Shown in pieces: positions 36,630 through 43,837 of a stretch of 64,000 nt of DNA. Source of the stretch: an uncultured Chloroflexota bacterium (GTDB lineage: Bacteria; Chloroflexota; Anaerolineae; Aggregatilineales; Phototrophicaceae); assembly GCA_937974245.1 (NCBI GenBank), contig CALJKV010000103.1, positions 62,001 to 126,000 on the forward strand, written 5' to 3'. How positions within the stretch are numbered: position 1 is the first letter of the stretch; every line of letters starts with the position of its first letter. Position numbers and translations under genes: made by a program. The notes below the pieces were generated by a model. It was not told the origin of the DNA. It ran no database searches and saw only the letters and a program-made list of their open reading frames with translations.

Positions 36630-37454
36630 ATGAGCGCGGAACACACCATTGAGACAACCGGCGACAGCGTGGATGAAGCGGTTGCTAAGGGATTAGCCCA
36701 ACTGGGTGTTGGCCCTGGGGACGTGATTGTTGAAGTATTGGAAGAACCCAGCCGGGGGATGTTTGGTTTGGGTGCACGTCCGGCACGGGTACGCCTGAAG
36801 CTATTTAAGCCGCCGACCCCGCCTGCTGCGCCCCCGCCTCCTAAACCGGCGGAGAAGCCAACTCCGAAGGCGGTTGATCGACCGGCACCAAAAGCGGTTG
36901 ATCAGCATGCTGACGATAAGGATGCTGAGGATACCCCACTGCTGACGGAAATGGCTGTCGTGGCAGATGAGAGCCAGATGGTGGATGATGCCCGCGCCGG
37001 CAGATCCATTTTGATGGAACTGCTTGGGAAAATGGGGCTGTCTGAAGCTATCGTGACAGTGTATCAGCCTTTGGAGGATGACTCTGGGGATGATAATCCC
37101 TGGCTCTTGGATGTATCCGGGCCGAATCTCAATGCGCTGATAGGTCGTCGGGGGGAGACCCTGGCGTCACTCCAGTATATCACCCGCTTGATTGCCAGCC
37201 GGGAATTACAGCACCGGGCAAATATCGTCGTGGACGTCTCCGGCTATAAATCGCGCCGCTCGCAGATGCTCCGCGACCTCGCAAACCGGATGGCGAACCA
37301 GGCTGTTCAGAGTAATCGGGTGGTGACACTGGAGCCGATGCCGCCTTATGAACGCCGCATCATTCATCTGACATTGCGCAGTCGTGACGATGTGCAGACG
37401 AAAAGTGTGGGCGAGGGCGATTCGCGTAAAGTAACCATCGTACCGAAGAATTAA
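36630..37454 (+). CDS. jag: Jag/KhpB RNA-binding protein
   Basis: 274 residues: Jag N-terminal domain (about 1-55, with GMFGLGARPARVRLK), a Pro/Lys-rich linker (about 60-95), a KH domain (NALIGRRGETLASLQYITRL) and a C-terminal R3H-type domain (MPPYERRIIHLTL). It binds RNA and in Firmicutes affects cell shape and division. It commonly follows yidC, as here, but the terminator and 181-base gap suggest an additional promoter. Confidence 0.94.
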   Translation: MSAEHTIETTGDSVDEAVAKGLAQLGVGPGDVIVEVLEEPSRGMFGLGARPARVRLKLFKPPTPPAAPPPPKPAEKPTPKAVDRPAPKAVDQHADDKDAEDTPLLTEMAVVADESQMVDDARAGRSILMELLGKMGLSEAIVTVYQPLEDDSGDDNPWLLDVSGPNLNALIGRRGETLASLQYITRLIASRELQHRANIVVDVSGYKSRRSQMLRDLANRMANQAVQSNRVVTLEPMPPYERRIIHLTLRSRDDVQTKSVGEGDSRKVTIVPKN

Positions 37455-37465
37455 TCATACCGGCA

Positions 37466-38308
37466 ATGACTTCACCACTGGACTATTTGCTGATCGGCCA
37501 TCTGACGGCTGACCTGACTCCATCAGGGCGGCTGTTGGGTGGCACGGTATCGTATGCGGCCAGAGTGGTCAATGCTTTTGGCCTGCGCGGTGGGATACTC
37601 ACCAGCGCCGCGCCAGGGGAGCCACTCCTGGCCGAACTCCAGCCTTACACGGACTATTTGACTCTGTTGCCAGGCGACTCCACCAGCACATTTGAAAATG
37701 TCTATACCCCAACCGGGCGTATCCAGTTTATCCGAGGCGTGGCCGCTAAAATTACGACGGCGGATGTTCCGGCGGCCTGGTTAGGGACGCCACTCGTACA
37801 CCTTGCGCCGCTGACTGACGAAGTTGACCCGCAAATTGCCCACCAGTTCAAAGACAGCACCGTACTGCTGACATTGCAGGGTTGGCTGCGTCGTTGGGAA
37901 AACGATGGCCGGGTGCGTTTCAAACGCTGGTTTGACCCGGATGTGCTGCAAGACATAGATATTGTCGTCTTTAGTGAAGAGGATATTGCCGAAGCGCCTT
38001 CACTGGAACAGGAGTTTGCCGGGGCGGTGCGTCACCTCTTTGTGACACGCGCGGAACACGGCGGCACTTACTATTATGAGGGACAGCCAGTTGATTACAG
38101 TACACCCCAGGTCGAAGTTGTTCATCCGACGGGGGCGGGAGATGTGTTTGCCGCCGGGCTGCTGGCGAGTCTGCCATCGCTTTATTACGATTACCACCGG
38201 GCGGTACAGGTCGCGGCACAGTTGGGCGCGATTTCAGTGACTCGCAGCGGGTTAGCGAGTGCGCCCACCACCGATGAGGTGCAAGCGGCACTGGCTGCGG
38301 CGGGATAA
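37466..38308 (+). CDS. PfkB-family carbohydrate/nucleoside kinase
   Basis: 280 residues in the ribokinase fold. The N-terminal GG motif is LGGTVSYAARVV, and the ATP/anion-hole signature near the C-terminus is VHPTGAGDVFAAGLLA with catalytic Asp in GAGD. It phosphorylates a sugar or nucleoside that I cannot name. It lies eleven bases after jag and is probably cotranscribed. Confidence 0.85.
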   Translation: MTSPLDYLLIGHLTADLTPSGRLLGGTVSYAARVVNAFGLRGGILTSAAPGEPLLAELQPYTDYLTLLPGDSTSTFENVYTPTGRIQFIRGVAAKITTADVPAAWLGTPLVHLAPLTDEVDPQIAHQFKDSTVLLTLQGWLRRWENDGRVRFKRWFDPDVLQDIDIVVFSEEDIAEAPSLEQEFAGAVRHLFVTRAEHGGTYYYEGQPVDYSTPQVEVVHPTGAGDVFAAGLLASLPSLYYDYHRAVQVAAQLGAISVTRSGLASAPTTDEVQAALAAAG

Positions 38309-38333
38309 GCAAATGTGCGTGATGAGGCGATTG

Positions 38334-38361
38334 CAAGGGGCTTAAGTGATGCCCCTTGTTT
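38334..38361 (+). terminator. Hairpin terminator after the pfkB-like gene
   Basis: CAAGGGGC and GCCCCTTG enclose nine bases and are followed by TTTG. Arms are identical to those after yidC. Confidence 0.6.
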
Positions 38362-38388
38362 GTATATACTGAGAACGAGGCCATTACC

Positions 38389-39999
38389 GTGAACATCATC
38401 GAGCGCGTACTGTATAACGGGAATATCATTACGCTGGATGCCGGGCAACCGCGTGTTTCTGCACTGGCGATCAGCTTTGGACGGATTGTTGCCGCCGGGG
38501 CAGATGATGAGATACTGGCGCTGGCCGGTGCGGGGACGCAGCGGGTCAATCTGGGTGGCAAGACGGTGATCCCCGGTTTGACCGATGCGCACATTCACTG
38601 GGAAGGGACAGCTCGCGCTCTGCAAATGGTGAATGCCTTTGAAGTGCCGAGTAAACTGGTCGCCCTGGAACGGGTGCGGGAACACGCCGCGCAGACCCCG
38701 GCAGGGGAGTGGATTACCGGCTACGGTTGGTCACAGGCCTACTGGCCGGAGAAAATCTTCCCAACAGCGGGCGACCTCGATTCGGTCACGACGGCGCACC
38801 CGGTTATGTTGCGGGCGAAGAGCGGCCATGCGATATGGGCGAATAGTGCCGCGCTGCGGGTAGCCGGGATTTCCGCCGATACACTGGACCCGGCTGGTGG
38901 CGAAATTGTGCGCGATGAATCGGGGCTGCCAACCGGTATTCTGCTGGAGAATGCACAAGACCTGGTGGCAAGCGTTGTGCCGTCTCCGTTGCCTGAACAG
39001 TTAGCTGATCAGATGAAAGCCGCGCAAGACCAGGCGCTGGCCTCCGGATTGACGGGGATTCATGACTTTGACGACCCGTCCTGCCTGCGGGCGCTGCAAA
39101 TCCTGCGTGAGCGGGAAGAACTTGGTCTTCGTGTAGTCAAAAACATTAACAAAGCCTGGATAGACGCGGCACTGGAAACTGGCCTGCGGGCGGGGTTTGG
39201 TGATGAGTGGCTGCGCATCGGCGGGTTGAAGATATTCGCGGATGGCGCGCTGGGGCCGAAGACGGCCTCCATGATTCAGCCTTACGCCAACGAGCCGGAT
39301 AACTACGGCATCCCAACGATTGACAAGGAAGAAATGGCCGAACTCGTCAGCCGTGCCAGTGCCGCCGGACTACCTTCCACGATTCATGCGATCGGCGATA
39401 GGGCAGTGCATGATGTACTGGACGTATACGCGATAACGCGCCGCGAAGAAGCAGGGCGGGGGGAAACGCCACGCCAGCGCCGCCACCGCATTGAGCATGT
39501 GCAGATCATTCACCCGGATGATGCGCCTCGATTAGCGAAACTGGGCATCGTCGCCTCCATGCAGCCCATTCACGCTACATCCGACTACGAGATGGCCGAT
39601 ATGTACTGGGGTGAGCGCTCCGAGTGGGCGTATAATCCGCGTTTGCAGCTCAATTATGGCGCGGTTGTGGCCTTCGGGTCGGACTCGCCAGTTGAACCAT
39701 TTGAACCCCTCAAAGGTATCTATGCTGCTGTCACCCGCCGTCGCCCGGATGGTTCGCCGGGGTCGGATGGCTGGTACCCCGAAGCGCGGCTCACGGTAGA
39801 TGAAGCGCTGCGCGGTTTCACCACTGGAGCGGCTTATGCAGCTGGTATGGAACACAGTCTGGGCAAACTCGCGCCAGGCTTCCTGGCCGACCTGGTGCTG
39901 CTGGATCGTGATCTGACGATTATCCCCCATGACGAACTGCCCGATCTGCAAATTCTCGCCACGATGGTTGGCGGCCATTGGCGTTATGGCGGGATATAA
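38389..39999 (+). CDS. YtcJ-like metal-dependent amidohydrolase
   Basis: 536 residues. Metal-site motifs of the amidohydrolase 3 group are seen: TDAHIHWEG (HxH), KIFADGALGPKTASM, IHAIGDRAVHDV, RRHRIEHVQ and FGSDSPVEPF (catalytic Asp). It is predicted to hydrolyse an amide or imide bond in a small molecule in the cytoplasm. GTG at 38389 with GAGG before it is preferred; the longer frame starts within the preceding terminator. Its stop directly abuts the stop of the convergent EamA gene. Confidence 0.88.
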   Translation: MNIIERVLYNGNIITLDAGQPRVSALAISFGRIVAAGADDEILALAGAGTQRVNLGGKTVIPGLTDAHIHWEGTARALQMVNAFEVPSKLVALERVREHAAQTPAGEWITGYGWSQAYWPEKIFPTAGDLDSVTTAHPVMLRAKSGHAIWANSAALRVAGISADTLDPAGGEIVRDESGLPTGILLENAQDLVASVVPSPLPEQLADQMKAAQDQALASGLTGIHDFDDPSCLRALQILREREELGLRVVKNINKAWIDAALETGLRAGFGDEWLRIGGLKIFADGALGPKTASMIQPYANEPDNYGIPTIDKEEMAELVSRASAAGLPSTIHAIGDRAVHDVLDVYAITRREEAGRGETPRQRRHRIEHVQIIHPDDAPRLAKLGIVASMQPIHATSDYEMADMYWGERSEWAYNPRLQLNYGAVVAFGSDSPVEPFEPLKGIYAAVTRRRPDGSPGSDGWYPEARLTVDEALRGFTTGAAYAAGMEHSLGKLAPGFLADLVLLDRDLTIIPHDELPDLQILATMVGGHWRYGGI

Positions 40000-40902
40000 C
40001 TACCGTCTGAAGGGCAGTCGCCGTAGTTGAACGATCAGAATACCTGCTCCGGCGATTACCAGCGCCAGAATCGCTTTGGCGTCCAGCGCCTCACCCAGGA
40101 AAACCCAGGCCAGCAGCGGAATTTGAATCAGCATAGTGTTATTAATGAGGCTCGATTCCAACGCAGTCAGGGTACGTAACGTGTGATTCCATAAAGTGAA
40201 GGCGAACGCTGTATTCACCAGTGCCAGCCACGCGATAATCAACCATTCAGTGATAGAGAGTGTCGGTATCCCCTGTGTCGCAATACCCACGACCAGCAAC
40301 ACGCCCGCGCCGATCCCCATACTCACTGCTGTAATAACCAGTGGAGGGAGTACCCCGCCCCGGTTGATAGCCCGCCCCAGAAGCGTTGACCCGGCATTTG
40401 CCAGCACGCCGCCGCTCACCGCCAGGATTCCGATAATCTGATCCCCGGCCAGCACCGCCGGGTAGAAGTACACTGCCACGCCCACCAGGTACAGCCCCAT
40501 GCCGCCCCTTTGCAGAGCAGTAGGGCGCTCCGCCAGCAGTCGAATGCCAAGTAGAGCTACCACCGCTGCCGTACAGGCCAGCAGCAGATTCACCGTTGCG
40601 GCGGGCAGCAGTGCCAGCCCCACGAACTGCGCCCCCTGAGCCACCGTGTACAACAACAGCCCTAACACGATGAGCCGCGTCCAACTCCTGCGCGTTTGCG
40701 CTTTCAGCAGTGTCCGATAATCCGAACGGCGCAGGAAAAACGGCAGCAGGCACAGAAATGCCAGGGTATAACGCAGCCCGGCGAAGGTGAGTGGGGGGAT
40801 TTCCCGCTGTAAGCCAATCTTGATGAGTACCCACGAAGTAGACCATAAAAACGCGACGAGGAGCGCCTGCAATACAGCGCGAAGATGAGGTGTCAACCGC
40901 AT
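40000..40902 (-). CDS. EamA/DMT-superfamily transporter
   Basis: 300 residues with ten membrane segments in two EamA halves (WSTSWVLIKIGL at the start of the first, ANAGSTLLGRAI and NTAFAFTLWNHTLRTL in the second). Members export metabolites, amino acids or drugs. AAGGAG seven bases before the ATG is preceded immediately by an intrinsic terminator and a structured leader (listed separately), so expression is probably controlled by termination/antitermination. Confidence 0.9.
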   Translation of the reverse strand: MRLTPHLRAVLQALLVAFLWSTSWVLIKIGLQREIPPLTFAGLRYTLAFLCLLPFFLRRSDYRTLLKAQTRRSWTRLIVLGLLLYTVAQGAQFVGLALLPAATVNLLLACTAAVVALLGIRLLAERPTALQRGGMGLYLVGVAVYFYPAVLAGDQIIGILAVSGGVLANAGSTLLGRAINRGGVLPPLVITAVSMGIGAGVLLVVGIATQGIPTLSITEWLIIAWLALVNTAFAFTLWNHTLRTLTALESSLINNTMLIQIPLLAWVFLGEALDAKAILALVIAGAGILIVQLRRLPFRR

Positions 40903-40915
40903 AGAACATCTCCTT

Positions 40916-40953
40916 AAAAAAAGCGGAACAAGTTGAATAACTCAACCTGTCCC
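40916..40953 (-). terminator. Intrinsic terminator in the EamA gene leader
   Basis: On the minus strand, GGGACAGGTTGA and TCAACTTGTTCC form a 12-bp stem (two G-U pairs) around GTTAT, followed by GC and seven Ts. The Shine-Dalgarno starts directly after the Ts. A terminator here only makes sense as a conditional one. Confidence 0.8.
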
Positions 40954-41057
40954 TCCCTGGCTTTTTCGTCTGGAGATGCTTTCCACCCAACATAGAGGCG
41001 GTTTTATGTGGCGCTCGGTTCAGACCTGAATTGCAGCGAATCCCTAGCCACCAACAT
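40952..41057 (-). promoter_or_regulatory. Structured 5' leader of the EamA gene, candidate riboswitch
   Basis: Between a TATAAT box and the terminator lies a leader of about 110 bases with helices: GTGGC (41051-41047) pairs with GCCAC (41012-41008); ACATA with TATGT; CTCC with GGAG. Short motifs recall the ykkC/guanidine-I class: CTAGGG at the 5' side (41047-41042), CTGAACCGAGCG before the closing strand, and AAAAAGCCAGGGAGG at the 3' end (40966-40952) running into the terminator arm. Some expected bases differ, so a divergent ykkC member or another class is possible. Class and ligand are not proven. Confidence 0.5.
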
Positions 41058-41071
41058 CGGTTGACACGGAG

Positions 41072-41098
41072 ATTATACCACTTCGGAAGAGAAAACAA
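41072..41098 (-). promoter_or_regulatory. Promoter of the EamA leader
   Basis: TATAAT (41077-41072) with TTGTTT 15 bases upstream (41098-41093). The -10 is perfect; the -35 and spacing are weak. Transcription would start near 41065, giving a leader of about 160 bases. Confidence 0.5.
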
Positions 41099-41222
41099 TT
41101 CACGGTATGTAAAGAAATAATGTCCGTAATGTATTCTGTCTTCTCTTGTTTTTCAGGATAGCAGAGCATTCAACAGACAAGCATCATGAGCTTATGCCGG
41201 TGCATCGCATCGCTTCCCGCCT
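41099..41222. other. Gap between EamA promoter and polX promoter
   Basis: The full gap between the EamA and polX starts is 385 bases; its outer parts hold the leader and promoters described separately. In this middle stretch I see no gene, repeat or convincing hairpin. Confidence 0.5.
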
Positions 41223-41250
41223 TTTTCACTGCCCATAGATAGGGTATAAT
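41223..41250 (+). promoter_or_regulatory. Promoter of the polX operon
   Basis: TTTTCA, 16 bases, TATAAT, 38 bases before the GTG start at 41288. Confidence 0.55.
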
Positions 41251-41287
41251 ATTCACCATAAGACAAACGTTCTAAGGATAGCATGAC

Positions 41288-43054
41288 GTGTCCCTGACCA
41301 ATCGCGAAATTGCCGACATTTTTGAACAAATCGCCGATATGCTTCAGATACGCGGTGATATCATTCACCGTGTGCTTTCTTACCGCCGGGCGGGGGAGAC
41401 AATCCGCGAACTCCCGCGTGATCTGCGCGTGATCGCTAATGAAGGCGGCCTGACCGACCTGCCAAACATTGGCAAAACGCTGGCCGACAAAATCGAAGAA
41501 ATGCTGGATACTGGCAAGCTCGAATTTTTCGATAAGCTGGCGCAGGAAATCCCGCCGGGACTGGTGGATGTGATGCGGATTAACGGTGTTGGCCCCAAAA
41601 AGGCCAAGCTATTTTGGGAACAGTTGAATATTACCTCGGTGGAGGCTTTAGAAGAAGCTGCCAGAGCGGGCAAACTGCGTGATCTGGCGGGAATGGGCGC
41701 GAAAAGCGAGCAGAAAATCATTGAAGGCATTGAGTCGTTAGGGCGACAGACCGGGCGAACTCCGTTAGGAGTTGCGTTGCCGCTAGCACAGGCCATCCTT
41801 GAGCACCTTTTACAGATGCCTCAGGTCAAACAGGCAACAATTGCCGGCAGCATCCGACGCGGCAGGCCGACGATTGGCGACGTGGACATCCTGGCGGCTG
41901 TGGAAAATATGGACGATGCCGCACCTATAATGGATGCTTTCGTGAGCATGGAGAGTGTCGCCCGTGTGCTTGGACACGGCCCGACCAAGAGTTCCGTTGA
42001 ATTGCACAGCGGTTTGCAGGTTGATTTGCGTATACTGGAACAAGCGCGGTGGGGGACGGCACTCAACTATTTCACCGGTAGCCAGGCCCATAACATCCGC
42101 ATCCGGGAACTCGCGTTGTTGAAGCACATGAGCCTGAACGAACATGCTTTCACGCCGTTGGATGAACTGGGCATCGCGCTGCCGGATGAGCCGAAAATCC
42201 TGTGCGCCAGCGAAGAGGAAGTCTACGCGATGGTAGGTTTACCATTGATTGCACCGGAGCTGCGGGAAGACCTGGGCGAAATTGAGGCGGCCCGCGATAA
42301 TCGCCTGCCGGAACTTATCACGCTCAATGACATCCAGGCCGACCTGCACATGCACACGACCTGGAGTGATGGCAAACTCACTGTCCGAGACATGGCCGAG
42401 GCCGCCAGAGCGCGGGGGAGACGTTACATTGTTATCACCGACCACTCACAATATTCGTCTATTGCCAATGGGCTGTCGGTGGAACGTATCGTGCAGCAGC
42501 GCGAAGAAGTGCGGCAGGTGGATGCTGAAATGGGGCCTGATTTCCGGGTGTTTCATGGGGTAGAGATGGACATCCGCACCGATGGCACGCTCGATTATCC
42601 GGATGAAGTGCTGGCGCAATTGGATTTTGTGATTGCATCGCTGCATTTTGGGCTGCGGCAGGAACGGGCGATCATTACCGATCGGCTGCTCAACGCTATC
42701 CGTAACCCGCACGTGGATATGATCGGTCACCCACGCGGCCAGCTTATCCCCGAGCGCGAACCGGCAGATCTCGACATGGATGCCGTACTCGAAGCGGCCT
42801 TCCGCCACGGGGTCGCCCTGGAAATCAACAGTAATCCGCGTCGCCTCGATCTCGAAGCCCAGTACGCCCGCCGGGCGATGGAAATTGGCGGGATTCCATT
42901 GGCAATCAACACTGACGCCCACAGCGCCGAGCAGATGGATTTGCACATTTACGGCATCATCACAGCGCGGCGTGGCTGGGTTGAGCCGGATACCGTCATC
43001 AATACCTGGCCGGTGGAACGTTTCGTTGAGTGGATTCAAAGCCGGGGGAGATAA
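41288..43054 (+). CDS. polX: DNA polymerase X with PHP domain
   Basis: 588 residues: helix-hairpin-helix and family X polymerase part (about 1-320; GSIRRGRPTIGDVDIL has the metal-binding Asp pair) and a PHP phosphoesterase domain (about 340-588; DLHMHTTWSDG, ITDHS, HGVEMDI, IGHPRG, NTDAHS). Such enzymes fill short gaps in base-excision repair and carry 3'-5' exonuclease activity in the PHP part. It starts with GTG after AAGGA. First gene of a likely repair operon with ligA. Confidence 0.94.
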   Translation: MSLTNREIADIFEQIADMLQIRGDIIHRVLSYRRAGETIRELPRDLRVIANEGGLTDLPNIGKTLADKIEEMLDTGKLEFFDKLAQEIPPGLVDVMRINGVGPKKAKLFWEQLNITSVEALEEAARAGKLRDLAGMGAKSEQKIIEGIESLGRQTGRTPLGVALPLAQAILEHLLQMPQVKQATIAGSIRRGRPTIGDVDILAAVENMDDAAPIMDAFVSMESVARVLGHGPTKSSVELHSGLQVDLRILEQARWGTALNYFTGSQAHNIRIRELALLKHMSLNEHAFTPLDELGIALPDEPKILCASEEEVYAMVGLPLIAPELREDLGEIEAARDNRLPELITLNDIQADLHMHTTWSDGKLTVRDMAEAARARGRRYIVITDHSQYSSIANGLSVERIVQQREEVRQVDAEMGPDFRVFHGVEMDIRTDGTLDYPDEVLAQLDFVIASLHFGLRQERAIITDRLLNAIRNPHVDMIGHPRGQLIPEREPADLDMDAVLEAAFRHGVALEINSNPRRLDLEAQYARRAMEIGGIPLAINTDAHSAEQMDLHIYGIITARRGWVEPDTVINTWPVERFVEWIQSRGR

Positions 43055-43059
43055 TTATC

Positions 43060-43821
43060 ATGCCAGACCCAAACCCTGGGAGTTTACCCGACCACGACCA
43101 CGAGCCGGATACACGCCCGGTGCCACCGCCCAGCCTGCCGGAAATGCCGGATACCCAGGTCACACGGCAGCAGCAACCGGCGGATCGCACTCGCGTTTTG
43201 CGGCCCGGAAAGCCTTCCTACCAGGTGCTGGACAAACCAAAGCGAGGCCACCCGCGTTCTAATCCTTATCCGGGGCATTCTCGGCGAGAAAACCCAATGG
43301 CTGTTCCGTTGTGGTCGGTAGCGCTCATGCTGATGGCAGTCGCGGCTGTGGTCGTGGTGATAATCGGGGTGATTGTGATTTTGGGCGGCACGCCGGCACT
43401 GGAAAAACCGCCTCGTGTAATGATCCTGACGGCGGTGCTGACTCCGGATGAGGCCGGCGATAACTTCAGTGTGCTGGCTTCGGCCACGATTCCAGCGCAG
43501 TACAATAGCTCCCCCGCGGCGCCGCTGGCGTTGCAGGGGCCAACCCTCGCTCCTGTGGCGATCACGCCAACTCTGGAAAGTATCGGGATTGGTAAGAATG
43601 TGCTGGTGACGGCGGAGGGCGCTGGTTTGAATATACGCTCACTGCCAGGGACGATTGATACGGCAATTCTGTTTGTAGCGCCCCCCGGCCAATCCTTTGT
43701 TATTGCTGATGGCCCGTTGCAGGCTGATGGCCTTACATGGTGGAAAGTGCAGAATCCGATAGATGCTACTCAGTCCGGTTGGGCGGCGGCGGCGTTTCTG
43801 GAAGTTGTACCCGGTTCTTAA
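43060..43821 (+). CDS. Membrane-anchored SH3-domain protein
   Basis: 253 residues: a Pro-rich cytoplasmic N-terminus (about 1-80), one membrane segment (about 85-112, SVALMLMAVAAVVVVIIGVI), a linker and a C-terminal bacterial SH3b domain (about 183-250; GLNIRSLPG, GLTWWKVQNP, GWAAAAFLEVV). SH3b domains often bind cell-wall peptides. Its place between polX and ligA has no obvious functional logic. GGGGGAG precedes ATG 43060; the frame extends ten codons upstream into polX. Confidence 0.78.
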   Translation: MPDPNPGSLPDHDHEPDTRPVPPPSLPEMPDTQVTRQQQPADRTRVLRPGKPSYQVLDKPKRGHPRSNPYPGHSRRENPMAVPLWSVALMLMAVAAVVVVIIGVIVILGGTPALEKPPRVMILTAVLTPDEAGDNFSVLASATIPAQYNSSPAAPLALQGPTLAPVAITPTLESIGIGKNVLVTAEGAGLNIRSLPGTIDTAILFVAPPGQSFVIADGPLQADGLTWWKVQNPIDATQSGWAAAAFLEVVPGS

Positions 43822-43837
43822 TGAGGGATAACAAGCG

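Noticed and set aside
40952..41057. Cobalamin riboswitch upstream of the EamA gene
   Set aside because: AAAGCCAGG resembles the start of the B12 box, but the rest (AGACCTGCC) is absent and the leader is too short for the cobalamin core.
40247..41098. Minus-strand reading frame of 283 codons through the EamA gene and leader
   Set aside because: It overlaps the EamA gene in another frame, is Gly/Arg-rich low-complexity sequence and runs through the terminator; a shadow frame.
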